From Ligula intestinalis (Eukaryota > Platyhelminthes > Cestoda > Diphyllobothriidea > Diphyllobothriidae): a stretch of 64,000 nucleotides of DNA. The stretch lies in contig JAYGXS010000001.1 in the NCBI GenBank assembly GCA_036362985.1, positions 41,502,787-41,566,786 on the forward strand, in the 5' to 3' direction. The number at the start of each line of letters is the position of its first letter. Within the stretch, counting starts at the first letter, position 1. The notes beneath the pieces were generated by a model that did no database searches, was not told where the DNA came from, and worked only from the letters and a program-made list of their open reading frames with translations. Position numbers and translations under genes: made by a program. Below are positions 49,917-62,000 of the stretch, in pieces.

Positions 49917-50234
49917 TCTATGCGCTCCATCTTGGAGGTACTGATGCAACTGATAAAGAACGAAACGCAGGATCGATTAAATTTTGGTCTGAATCTTTGC
50001 CTTCGCATTCAATTTACTGGTGGCACTCGGGGTGGCAAACTTAGAGGCGTGGGGTGCCTCAATCCGCGAGAAAACTTGACGGACCGCCTTTTGGCCCATA
50101 TTACTCTTGCCTCTTTGGTGCGACCGGGCCCGAATCCTGACTGGGTTACCATTGCTGCCAACCTAACTCGTCACAGTCTAGATAACATTCCCAGGAGTCT
50201 TGTGAGTTGGAAGACAGAATGGCATGATGTGAGG
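49917..50234 (+). CDS. FAD-linked oxidase, exon 3
   Basis: It starts after TTTCTGTTAG at codon TCT, followed by MRSILEVLMQLIKNE. It adds 106 residues including LNFGLNLCLRIQFTGGTRG and HITLASLVRPGPNPDWV. This matches the C-terminal substrate-domain sheet of FAD-linked oxidases (helix, then alternating strands). Two donors, six bases apart, both keep phase 0: GAT|GTGAGG (end 50228) and AGG|GTGAGC (end 50234). The second fits the consensus better and was used. Confidence 0.75.
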
Positions 50235-50444
50235 GTGAGCGTAGTTTCCTTCAACGCCTTGGTTAGCGTTTTTTTTTGATTGTTTACTTTGATGTACCGG
50301 ATTGGGTACAGAGTTTGATGTGATATTAATTGATTTTTTCCTATTTTAAGTATAGACTTCCTCGTATTTTCATCTCATGAGCACCCCTCAATAAAGCTAT
50401 AATTTTTACTGCTTCAATTACTATCATTGCCTTCTTCTCTATAT

Positions 50445-50464
50445 TCTTCTTCTTCTTCTTCTTC
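50445..50464 (+). repeat. (TTC)n microsatellite in intron 3
   Basis: About six uninterrupted TTC units within a T/C-rich surround near the start of intron 3. Confidence 0.8.
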
Positions 50465-53400
50465 ATACTCTACTTTTCTATTCTTAGTCCTCATCCTCTC
50501 CTTCGATTACTTTTTCCGTTTTCATTTCTTCATTTTTATTTTGCTTCTTTTAAGGCTTGCTTGTACTGTAAAATAAGGATTTATGTCCATTAATGGGAGT
50601 TGAAATGCCAAGAGTTGGGACGTTTCAGGCTGAGAGAAAATCAGCTTTTTATATTAATTTGGCTACTTTAGCTCGCTTTTCCATAGGGTAAAAAGAGGAA
50701 AAGATATCTGGAAGATCTGCAATTAGTAACGACATAAACTGTCGTGCAAAGTTAATCAGATATCGTTTAAGAGTAAAAGAGTAATAAGTTACAGTTAGTT
50801 TTTCCTCAAATTTTGACGTCCCTTGAAAAGGTAACCTCGAAGTGCCAGCGTAAGAACAGGAAACAAATGCTGGCCGATGTAAAGTGCTCCAGCTGAATCT
50901 GATTGACTTCTTCCAGTTTTTCTCCCAAGAAGAGATCGGTAAGAATTTCAATAGTGGAATCTATATATAGTATGATACAGGCAAGGAGAATGATTTCTAC
51001 TCCGTGCGTTGGGAAAAGTTTCTTCCGACAGTATCCGATAGCGAACGTGGAGATGACTGAGAATAAGTTTCCGGCTAAAGTGAATTTTTAAGAAGACTTT
51101 TCGAAAATGCCTGGAAAATGTGGTGTCTGAGAGATGTGCCATTAGATTAAGAATATGATGCAGCATTACAAAACTAAGTTTATTACTTGAATGAAGGAAG
51201 AAAGCCATATCATCCTTCGTTAAATAAGCGCATTAAGCTGATACTACTGTGAAACCATATGCAGAATAGCAGGACTACTATGGTGGAATTATACCAATAA
51301 TGTGACCATCGTGCGATCTACGTCAGCAGCAGTCGTTTCCTTACTTGGATGTAATGCTCCAAGGGACATGCATGAAACGGACAAGCAGTTGTGCAACAAC
51401 GGTAATATGGGTTTATTCATTAGTAATACCAAATAAATCACGGTCATTTTGTTGTTTTGTTTACGGGAAATTCCGTAAACACCAAGCTGAGTTTAACTTC
51501 TGAAAACGATTCCAAAAAAGCATAGGTTATGAAGAGTTGCATATTCTGAGCCTATGTCATCAGAGCTCTAAGCCAGGGCTGCAGAAACAACAAGAAGACC
51601 CTGACAGTGAGTTGGAATGAAAATTTCCTTAACGATCCAAGGTTCCATAAAGTAGAGGCAAAGAACGCTTGATCACGAAAAGGAAGGTGTGATAACATAA
51701 CGTTTGAACTTCTTTCTCAGCGTCATCATTATACGATATAAAATAAGTTGAAACCATTGTTTATTTATAGGGAGGCCTTCAACTACATCATCCATCAAGG
51801 GTCACCTTCACTGAGCGCGACTGCTTAGTATCAGATATGAGGCTCTGCCAAATGATTGTTCGGTACCTATCAACCAAACCGAAGTTACACACCTTGTTTC
51901 CGGAAATATTTCAAAGCACTCTGATTTCCTAAGCCCAGTGAATTTCTAACATAACGAATATAAGTTACGATAATGTATTAGCACAACCAAATGCCTGGTT
52001 ACTGCAGACATTGCAATACACAATGATTGATGTTTCATGATGTAGTAACTTATTTTGATTCCAAGTTTGGTTCCACGTTAATGGCCACGCTTTATGTACC
52101 CTCCCTATCCTACCACGTAAGAGACGTACAGCACAGGGTTTCACAAAGAGTATAGAAAGAGGACCAAGATAACTTTTAATCATGCTCTTCTAATGCGCAC
52201 CAGATCAGGTTTCTAAATCCTGAGTGATTTTTGGACGAAGCGTAGGACTTCGTCAAGGGTTCGGGAGGCTTGCTTGAGCCCAGAGGTATGCCAAACTGCA
52301 AATAAAATTCACTCGAGCGATGTATGCCCTAGCCGGTAGATTTTTTTCTAAAATTCTGTTTTTTGGCGAAAGAGAGGTCAATCAAATCACTTAAGGACAA
52401 CGATGGACAATTAGAAAGGAAATATGTTGATTAGGTGCTCGTATTAATTCAACATGACAAAAACAAACGTCATGAGGATTATTACGTAAATCTTTTGGCT
52501 TTTGAATGCTAGATGAATAAAGGAGAAGGTTGATCGAGCAGGGCAATAATTTGTTGATTGTTTTCTGTTGTCAAACTCGTAAATTAATTCATCGGGAGAG
52601 AAAACAGCAGCAACAAGCAATGGCGAACTCCTGTATGAGGTTACAAATTCAGAAAAGTAGAGAAACTGTTTCGGTGCTGGACAATTACTCATGCAAACGC
52701 TCATATATTCCTAATGTCACATGACAAGAATTTTAGATTTAAGTTATGCGTGCCTTAATCCGAAACAGGTTCACGCCTTAACTGGCAAAAATCTCTGCAG
52801 GGTACCAAGAGTTAAACATTTGTTAATTTTTCAGCGTATTATTTCTATTCCGCTTACCTATTATTGCTTGCAAAACCCCCATAAACCGCGTGGGTATAAA
52901 TAAAAAACATAACCTCTTGAGAAGAAAAATTTGTTAAATTCAACAGATGTCGTTATCAATTTATTCAATCAACATAGCAATTTACAAACGATCAATATTT
53001 TTGATCGCAATCAGATGAAAAAACCATAATCATTTTACATTACTGCTTAACTGGCAATTAAACAATAATAAAAATGTTGCCCCCCCCCCCCCCCCCCCAA
53101 CGTCCTTATTTAAAGTTGAGTTACATAGAGGGAAGAGTTCGCTTGGCATTCACGCATATGAATTTCTTTTTCCCTTCAAAATTCGATTCTTCGAAGTTCA
53201 AGTCTATACAAAACTAAACCTTTAGCTTCAATAGAGTTGGGCCGGCGTAGTGTTTTACTGGGCCTATTCCACTTTGTAAAGCAGATTTTTTTCTATAAAC
53301 CAAACAAATAGGAACAAAGAAGGGGTCTCAATCTAGCAGTGGCAGAATTTCCGTATGCCAGCTTGGGATATAGTGCATGATCCGAGACGGAAGGAGTAAA

Positions 53401-54014
53401 AATAGTGAGTTATCGAAAAACTCCGGAAAAATGAAATCTTTAGTCATGCGCAGTTTCCAGCGGAAAGAACCTTCCAGAGGTCTAGTATTTGGTCACTTTT
53501 TTACCTATCACAATGACCTAACGGCATTCTCATGATAAGCAAAGCGCAGACTAATTTCATTCATAACTTGGGTTCAACTGTCATACAAAAGATATACTGC
53601 CTTTAAATTATAATGCAAAAATAACTGTTTGCAATTAATGCTTCTCGAAAGCGCGCGCTTCAAATTGCGGTTTGAATTTCTCGTCCTCCGTGGGAAATAT
53701 TATTTTCGGGATTTCAGTCCACCTAGCACGCTGGCAGACTTTCGTTGTTAGCAATTGGATTCGCTTTCGCAATAACTCCAGCCTCAGAAGACACCGCAGG
53801 ACATTAGTCAAAACGAGCAACATCTCCGTGACATCTCCTTCTGTCAACAATTCTCCCGGATTCCAGCTCTCTACAAACGGCTGAGTCGTTTTAATAACCT
53901 TTTCCTACAGTTGAACGCTTTATTCATATTGGATAGAGCTTTAATGTCGTTTACCCTCTCTGCGATCTATTATGGGAGACAGAAATAAACGTACAGATCA
54001 GCTTGTAAAAGTCT
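50465..54014. other. intron 3, left part: no gene recognised
   Basis: AT-rich DNA. It includes a 19-C homopolymer at 53080-53098. At 53641-53880 both strands stay open, so I list it only as a candidate exon under findings. Confidence 0.45.
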
Positions 54015-54086
54015 TGGCGCCAGAGGGACTCGAACCCAAAACCACTGATTCACTGGCATCGATCGTTACCATTACACCACCGAGGC
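54015..54086 (-). repeat. tRNA-like sequence, probably a SINE head or tRNA pseudogene
   Basis: Read on the minus strand: a 72-base segment from GCCTCGGTGGTGTAATGGTA (box-A-like) to TTGGGTTCGAGTCCCTC (box-B match) and GGCGCC. Acceptor and T stems do not pair fully, so a working tRNA is unlikely. It lies about 100 bases before the LINE 5' half and is unlike the other SINE family in the window. Confidence 0.5.
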
Positions 54087-54216
54087 ATACATTTGACGCT
54101 GATTTAATTTAGTTTAAAAGCCCTAGCCGTAATTTTGAGGGCAGAAATCGCAAGGTTGATGCGACGAAATCACCCCCCCCCCCGCTAAAAGGGCTAGAAG
54201 TCATCCGAGACTCAAA

Positions 54217-55908
54217 TTACATCAAAGGAAGCTTATCATACAGGGATATTTTCCAAACCTTTTCCGTCATGCAGAAGGACATGGTAAGCCTGAAAAATGA
54301 GATAGAGAACCTTAAGACACATCCGCATACTTTAACGTATGGCGCGATGTCGGAGACGACAGAATGCCGAGATAAGGCCAACGTAAAGAAAACCGTAAAG
54401 GTTTCCATGCTCCATAAGCAAAATCCTTCAGAACCATTTGCAGAAATCGACCTCGTCGAAGAGTCGAAAGTCAACGAAAATGTACATGGCCCGGGAAAAG
54501 AACCCTGCACGTCGGACCAACAGGCGAACGCCGTTACCACTAGACTACGAGACTACGTTAAAGCGTCTGAACTTTTTTTATACTCAAGTAACATGAATGG
54601 TCAAGTTGTCATCGACGAGGACCACCGTGATCAAAATCACACAGAAACATCTGTAGCTGTCTGCGGGACTGATATTCTGCGCTCGATTTCAACCCATTAG
54701 GAACATTCCGAATTTAAATCCCCGCTAATTATAGTCTCATTTTTCAGACCAAAAGTGCAGGATTTACCCAGCACAGCAACCGCTTATATAAATGAACTGT
54801 TTGGCCTTGCAAATCTTCATGGCCATAGCACCGAGGCCCCTACTGGAATCAGCCGGACTATCCAACAAATTCCTCGAGACGCAGTTGAGGTGAATAGTAC
54901 ACAGTGCATTATTCTACATGGGCTCCCTGAATCAACTGATGGTAGTCTATAGAAAAGAATAGACGAGGACACCAAGGCCTTAAGGGAGTGCTTAAAGGAT
55001 GTTATTAGTGAGGAGGATTAATTTTTGATACTGAAGCATTTCCGAATAACTAGTAAGGACAACTCCAATTCTCAAGGGAGGAAACCCAGGCCGTTAAAAC
55101 TAATTTTTAAGAGTAAGCTTGAGAGAGATCTCCTACTCGAGCGAACGGCAGGAGGAATCCCCGACCAAAAGACGTTTTTTTTTCAATAGGAGTACACGGT
55201 AAAGGAGAGGATGAAATGGAGGGTCTTTAAGGCAGGCTTAGCCATCTTGAAATAAAAAGGAAAGAAGGGCCTGGAAATACGCAATGGGGTAATTGTCCGA
55301 CGTCAAAGGCCCTTTCTGTGGGGGACGCCCGTCATCCTAACAAAAGTCAAACGACCGGGCAATTAACCCATCGTGAAAACCTCCACAAAATCATGTTTTA
55401 TTATGGAAATGTGCAAAGCTTATTTCATAAACTTGACGAAAACAAAATACCTGTGGCCGGGCTACGTCCTGATGTAATTGCACTAACTGAAACGTGGCTA
55501 ACCGAAGCTATACAAGACTCTGAAATTGGAATAGATGGTTATCAGGTGCTAAGACGTGATCGAAAAATAAGAGGAGGTGGTGGTGTTGCCCTGTACATAA
55601 GAAGTACAGTTGACTTTATTCTCACAGACAAATGTGCGAATGACAATGACCTGGAGATGCTGCAACGTCACTTATTTGTGCCCAAAGCTGAAAATGTGAC
55701 ATTTACCGTTGCATACAGGCCTGCGGAAAAAAGATCAGCTGTGAAAATTTGTACGCTGCCATTCTGCAAACACCTCACCTCTTCAAAAATTCATTTTTCC
55801 AAATTATTTCTGCGCACTTTTGCACAAGAAAAGCGATCCTGTACCATTTTAATGGAGTCTTTAAGGCTTTGGGCATTTACTCCAAATATACTGACTGATA
55901 CTGACTGA
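54217..55908 (+). mobile_element. third CR1-type LINE, 5' half only
   Basis: An ORF1-like region, 54269-54952, starts with the coiled-coil-like MQKDMVSLKNEIENLKTH and ends with QCIILHGLPESTDGSL. After stops comes the RRM-like RPLKLIFKSKLERDLLLER (about 55088-55145). The endonuclease N-terminus, 55318-55908, has VIALTETWLTEAIQ and RRDRKIRGGGGVALYIRS. Coding then ends; no GDFN, reverse transcriptase or tail follows. Loss of the 3' half is unusual for a LINE and suggests deletion or recombination. Confidence 0.75.
55318..55908 (+). pseudogene. LINE endonuclease N-terminal domain, truncated
   Basis: A 196-codon frame. The AP-endonuclease start reads MFYYGNVQSLFHKLDE (N-x-x-S with K and E), followed by TETWL and the GGGG loop. 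The C-terminal catalytic half is replaced by unrelated sequence ending NILTDTD. The frame remains open despite the truncation. Confidence 0.65.
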
Positions 55909-56399
55909 AATGCTTGAATAAGCAAGAAGTGTTTTCAGAAATGGACAATAGTGATAACTTTTGTTATTGACTCAAGGAGCTGGAGTTGCTGTCTTGTAAT
56001 TTTGATTGAGGTCACGTGATGAATACCTGTTATAATAGATAGCCTCTAGTAACAGGAAACAATTAAATTTAAAAAAATAAAATGGGAAGCTCACAACAGT
56101 CAGAAACCGCTGATGCGAATGCAGGTTTATTTTGCCGTGTGGGATCCCTTTCTTGTATTCTTGTCAAAGACAATAACAACAACATGACTTTTAGTCTGGG
56201 CAATTCCAGCTGCTAAACAAAATCTCTCTTAATTTTATTCATTTTTGGAAAATGAGGCGGCCGCAGTGCGATTAGAACCCACAACACTAACAATGGAGAA
56301 TGATGTAGTGCAACCAAGCTATTGTGAAAACTTTGATCTCAAGTGGCGGCGAGCATTTGCGTACCGGGTCGATAAAACCAAAAACATCGGCAAACCCTA
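55909..56399. other. no gene recognised; tRNA-like hint near 56.27 kb
   Basis: Intronic DNA after the truncated LINE. On the minus strand GGGTTCTAATCGC near 56268-56280 is a weak box-B match. No A box is convincing. Confidence 0.35.
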
Positions 56400-57300
56400 G
56401 TTATGTCGTTTCTTTGTTCCAGAGCGATTGCGTGTCTATGCGGCATAACAGGATGCGGCAGTTGTCAGCTCCGTGCCCTACTGGGCGCGCTAGCTCGCAC
56501 CAGTCAGCAGAGCTGTCTGGCGTGGGTAAGGGGAGGGGGGGTGGCAGAGGAGGAAGTAGGGAAGTGGAGAGGGAGGAGGAGGAGAATAGAGGTCCCAAGA
56601 TGGTTCACCATGGCGGCAATGAGCATCGACTGCTCTCCCTCCCCCTCCCGCAGGCGTTTGCCGCAGGCTGCGCGTTGGGGCCTCTCCCGCATGCTCCACC
56701 CTCCTCCACCACCACATCTAGAAAGCCGCGCGTGCACTCTCTGGGCAGCCCTTTCACTTGCTCTTAGCACACGCAGGACCTCCGCACTGCCCCCTCCTAC
56801 AATTCACAAAGGCGCATGCCAGGCTGATGTGCGAGAAGAGCCTTAATCCAAGAGAGAGAGAGAGAGCGAGAGTCGGCGTTTGCTACGCTGCTCTTTTGCA
56901 AACTGTGAGCTGGGAGGAGTGCAAACTGCAGCCGCGGCCTGGGAACGCGCCCAGAGAGAGAGAGAGAGGGCGTTAGGCAGAGGCAATTCAAAATCTACCG
57001 CTGGTCGACGTAGGGCGACATCAAGAGCAAGTAGAACGGAGGGAGTGGGGGAGCGGTTGGATGAGACGACGTCGACAACGGCTGCAGCGAATGTAGCAGC
57101 AGCAACGGCAGCAGCAGCTATATAAACTAACGCACGCTCGGCCTACTGTTTCCTGCTCGTGTGCGTGCACGCGCGCTTGCAGCAGGGTTTGATCGTGTGT
57201 GCGTGTGTGAGAAGGCGTGAGCGTCAGGCAACACAGCTGAGATCGAGTTTGATTTCGCAGGATGCGTGCATGAGTGAGCTAGCCTACGTGACACAGATGA
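56400..57300 (+). promoter_or_regulatory. GC- and CpG-rich segment with TATA box
   Basis: About 900 bases clearly richer in G+C and CpG than all flanking DNA. It holds two (GA)n tracts (about 56850-56872 and 56952-56970), CAG/CGG-rich words, and a good TATA box (TATATAAAC) at 57119-57127. A start would be expected near 57150. It lies inside intron 3 of the oxidase gene. Open frames here on both strands are by-products of composition. It may be an internal promoter or an unnamed repeat. Confidence 0.4.
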
Positions 57301-57702
57301 CCAGGAGGAAAGCATCGCGTTAACGTTCACTAGCGGAGCGAAAATCACGACAGACGAAGAAGTCACAGATGAGAGCTCAGAAGGGGGCCCTTAGTTAAGC
57401 GTCTTCCTCTTGTACTTGGTGGCCTTTGATAATTCGACTTTTTCCTTGCTCAGTTAAGCGTTCATAGGAATTGCGACGGAATTAAGTTGAGGGACGTTTT
57501 TATTTATGCGGACGTAAAAATAATTCCCTGTCGACATAAAGAAGTGAAATTACGTAGAATTAGCCAAAAGCCACTTCTTGCATAAGGCAGACGTAATAGA
57601 GCTTATCGTTAATGAGACTTACGCGTGCTAAACTTATCAGTGCCTTTCTGTTAGTGCATTCAAATCAAGATTATGGATAACGATAAGGGATTATTGAATG
57701 TT

Positions 57703-57810
57703 CAGTTTTGGTTTACTAGTCGTCATTAGCCAATCATATGTTCACAACTCCTGAGGTTCGAAACCACCGTTTGTGTTTAAGAAGTGCAGCGTTGAGTCAT
57801 GAGTTCGCTT
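57703..57810 (-). repeat. tRNA-derived SINE copy
   Basis: On the minus strand: AAGCGAACTCATGACTCAAC (head with box A) then GGTTTCGAACCTCAGG (box B, 57752-57767) and GATTGGCTAATGACGACTAG (tail). The same layout as the copy at 1.1-1.3 kb, well diverged. Confidence 0.6.
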
Positions 57811-58868
57811 CTTTGTCAGTGGATCACAATATGGTTATTATCTTTCCACCTGACCAATTTAATATTAAATTGAAATTATACCTACCCATTTATCAATAAG
57901 ACCGTCATTGCAAAGCTTTATGTGTAAATAAGTGTTTCAAGGAAGTAGACGCATCTTTAATATGCGACTCTGGTGATGTCTTTTGACTATTCCCGAATAC
58001 TTTGGCTTTGCTATTTATTAAAAATAAGTTTTTACTCAGCAGAAAAACTAATGATTTACAACTAAAACCCAGAAATCGTCATATGAAAATAATCCTGTTC
58101 AAAACAGTTTCTAACCCAGCAATAGCGTTTCTTTCGAATAAAATGCAGTAGAATTGCTATCAAACTTGAACAAGGACAATAATGATGTTGTGTTGCAGTC
58201 TGTGTCTGTAACAACATTAAAAATGGCTTAAGAAACCCAGTGATAAATTCTAATGAACCATTAATTAACAACAAATGGAAAACTGCAAATTAAAAGCAAA
58301 CAAAAGTTAACTGTGAATGTAAGTGGACCCATTTTTAATACCCAGTGGAAGTTTCTGAAATCGGGTTATCTCAATTTCTTACGTCAAATAAGAAGTTGGT
58401 ACACAAGGCCAAGCTAAAATGTCAATAAGTCCATATGTCAGACTTTTAAAGTATTTCCAATTGAGACACGGTAGTAAGACCTTTTATGAGTATAAATCGT
58501 CTGGCGTTAAATTCCAAGAAAGATATTTGTTGCCATGTCCCAATCCCATCCCAAGCACTAATCTCAATTCAAACGTTGACCCACAAACTAAACTTCAAAA
58601 CAAATCTTTGTCCAAACCGAAATCACCCCGAAATATTGTGCAAGGTCATCCGTGTTACAGAGAAAGCTTGTTTAGTCGCATGTCTTCCTTACTCATTTGA
58701 CGAAATTAAAATACTTTGAAGGTTTACCAGACTGGCAACATTCTTTTCACTAGGTAATGTCGTTTCCATCAAAGAATCACGATAAGCAGTACTGCTAGTC
58801 TTCGTGAAAAAGGGGATTATAAACTGTTAAGTAATACTTTTGAAGTTTCAATGTCTTTTCATTTTCAG
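57811..58868. other. intron 3 end: nothing recognised
   Basis: Intronic sequence to the exon 4 acceptor. A G-poor stretch near 58545-58640 has telomere C-strand-like words (AATCCCATCCC) but no regular period. Confidence 0.45.
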
Positions 58869-59054
58869 AAAATAATTTGGCATCTAATGGACAAATTGCC
58901 CAAACGCTGGGGTCCTTTTAAATATCAGATGCTGAAAAGGGATCGGGATGGCATGTTCATGAACGAGGCCTTCCAAGCGATCTTCTTTGAACGTATGGAG
59001 ACATATCAACGCGAGTATCGGGAACAGCGCAACGAAATAATGCGCAAAATTTGA
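58869..59054 (+). CDS. FAD-linked oxidase, exon 4 (C-terminus)
   Basis: It follows a strong acceptor (CATTTTCAG) in phase 0 and ends at a TGA, adding 61 residues. The segment LKRDRDGMFMNEAFQAIFF matches the usual end of FAD-linked oxidases (D-P-x-G-x-F-x-N-x-Y/F-L). A charged tail, FERMETYQREYREQRNE, follows. The H-W-x-K motif of aldonolactone oxidases is not seen; the nearest candidates are SWKTEW at the end of exon 3 and KRWGPFKY here. It lies 8.6 kb beyond exon 3, so an additional small exon in between cannot be excluded. Confidence 0.7.
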   Translation, partial: KIIWHLMDKLPKRWGPFKYQMLKRDRDGMFMNEAFQAIFFERMETYQREYREQRNEIMRKI

Positions 59055-62000
59055 TATTTTTCCTGTAAATGTACGTGCACTGATCAAACGGGTCACTAAG
59101 CTTTGGAACTCCAGTCTCCCCTCGGAGGTCTACAGTGCACTCCGAGCTCACAGCACTTACGACAAAGGCATCATCCTTTGCATTTAACATAAATAATGTT
59201 AAAAGTGTGAACAAAAAATATACTATTGCAATACAGTAAATTTTGTTTTGACTGAGATTTTTCCGCTCAAAAAAGGGGTATATGATGGCTTTTACTCCCA
59301 TAATTAATAAGAGATTAAGCAAATACGTATGGTGCCATGGAGAGCCGAAACAAAAAGCGAATTACAGTACTGACAGACAAATCATTTAGCACAGACCTTT
59401 CATGTTCTCAAATAACTGAGATCTTTCAGAAGATCACGTCTTTAAATTGGCGAGAATAAAGAGGAGAAAATTCAGAGGAACGCTCATCGGTACACCGGAA
59501 AAATTAGCAACAAAAAATGGAAATGGCACGAGCCTGTGGGGCGATTTTTGTATCCGTCGTCCCCACGAATTTTAACAACCACAGCCGATTGCATTAAGAA
59601 TTCATCCAGATTGTTTTGTTAATATTTTATAAAGACGCTGCAAAACAAACAGCGCAATTATTAAACAACGAATTAGAAAACCTGGAAATATGAACTTAAT
59701 GGCATAAATTAAAACTCAAAACTTCAGAAAATGTATAAAATTTACAGTCTTCACATAAATATCGCACGGCGTTAGCAGATTCACGGATCAGTAACCGCTC
59801 CCACTTACGTAAACTTTTATGAGGAAGTTTACTGCTTTAGAGATTTCTAAAGACTAAAAAACAGTGAGAGTTTGTAACGTTAAATTACACAGGATAATAA
59901 GCAGCAATATTTTATGATGTAGTCAGTGAAGAGGCAATTTGAACTGTAGGACAAAAATGCGAAAGCAGCCACTTCTGATTTGAGTTAAATCACCGCGTTA
60001 ATCGTTTAAGTATCTAATTTCGTCCCTTTTCATTGGCACTAAAAAGCACAGAGCAGTCAAAAAACATCTGATTAATGTGTATTGCACAACATAAAGCAAA
60101 CTATAATTAAATCACATACGCAAATAGAGCGTATGGCACGTCACAAAGCCGAAAAGAACGCTTAATAATTTATAAGACTGTAAATGAGTCAACAGCAGGG
60201 ATGATTGCTTTGCAGTGATTAGCAAATAAGCATTAAGAACAACAGAAGAGTCGGAATATTGGCATAGACTTGGGGCATAAGCATGGTTTAGTAATTGGTT
60301 TTCAATTATTACTTTTTCCATATATTCCAAGAAAAAACGTCAAAATTTTTTTCAGTATTTAAACAAAAACAATGCTGAGTTCATTTTAGTGCTGAATAAA
60401 TCTTTTAAAAGATTAGGCTTCAAAATAAATGCTTAACGGTCTTTGTGACTACGTAGAATTGTCAAAACAAATGAACACCTCAGAGAAGTCGTGATCAGAC
60501 CGATCAGTAGTATTGTTCACAGTAAAGCAGAAAAAATGTGAAAGGGAAACAATCAAGCAGCAATAGTAATTTGAAGAACATTTTGGGTGTTTCAATGCAC
60601 GTCCGAAAATGGGAAGAATGATTTACGTCAGAATTGTCTCAGGAATGACAAGTTAATGTAGAGGGTTGCCGTGTGTTGTGCTTACATTTCATCCGTGTGA
60701 TGAGGCATGACAGAATGTGAGCAAGATTTTGGGCAGGTCAACTTAGTCAAGAGTAACTGGAGGCTTGTAGAATATTTCGTCGGAAATGATAGAATTTTTG
60801 CATTTAAAATGATGCAGGATTTTTTTTAATAATGTGTGCTATTTGAAAACCCTGAGCTTTTTTCCTTGAGATTTATAACGGTATTAGTAAATTATATTTA
60901 AGAGATTCGAACTGAACTCAATGGTTACATAGACGCCATCGCAGAGCGTGAGAACCTAACAAATGTGTCGAGAAATACCTGATGTCAAGTCTGTACTCCG
61001 CGCACCCTACGTAGTACGTTGGTATTTTGCTAGTTTCGACAGATATTTGCCATTTTATGATGCTGGATTTCGTCTGAAGGTTTTGTTTTGCAAAGAACAC
61101 CGATTACACTTTAAATTCCAAAACTGAATAGTCATTTTATAATATCTAAGGGTGTTTTTGTTTGGCATGTATCATAGAAGAAGACCCAGTTCTGCAGTCA
61201 CAACTTTAGAAAAGTTGTTCTAACTCTTTATAACTGAACGTAGCAAAACAGATTTATTTTAAATTCAAATTGGTCGTTGAAGAGAAAAGTCAAAAAAAAT
61301 ATTGGTAGTTGACTGTCTTTACTTCGCTTGAAGCAGAGGCAACTTTTTGACACGCATAACTGAGAAAATCTATCTATAAATGAAGAATATAAAGGGTACA
61401 ATAAAAACGTTAATTTTATTTTCCTTCACCGATTACAGCAGTCTCTTCTGAGTAACTCACAAATGGTCTTCGAAAAAATATTTCCCAAAAGTTTTATTCC
61501 AGCCTTTCTTATTCAACAAACGTACTTCTTTAGATTGGTAATTCATTTATCATGCTTCTAGTCCAGCGAAAATATAACTTCTGAGCTTATTTATGCATGC
61601 AAATGAGCAAGTGCATTCAGAATGCCATCTGTCAATTTTGCACTGCAATTTTTTCAAATTGAAATAGTGGATAAATTTTCAAGAGCCACACCCTAACAAC
61701 CTTCTCTAACAAAAATAGTTTATTACGCTACGTGACCACCAAGCTATATTCTTTCACAAACACGTCTTCTAGACCACTTGCAAAACTAGCATAACAACAA
61801 ATGTTAATATGTGATTTGTTAACGTAGTGAACTATGGTCCCACACGTTTGCAAACTTCGTAATTTGGCAAAATATATGTTATCATTGCTAACAGGATATG
61901 GTTTGATTTGATATTAAAGAAAAATGCGCTAAAAATATCCGTCTACTAAATATGATCGCACAGAAAAAAAGCACGGTGTTTTTTTCTAAGGATGAAACTT

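Noticed and set aside
53080..53098. Run of 19 C as a biological signal
   Set aside because: Long homopolymers are common sequencing or replication-slippage products; nothing around it suggests function.
54015..54086. Functional tRNA gene
   Set aside because: Box A and B fit, but the acceptor and T stems do not pair properly, so it is listed as a tRNA-like repeat.
56324..57125. Several overlapping 70-150 codon frames
   Set aside because: High G+C and simple repeats lengthen frames on both strands. Sequences are Ala/Arg/Pro-rich with no domain.
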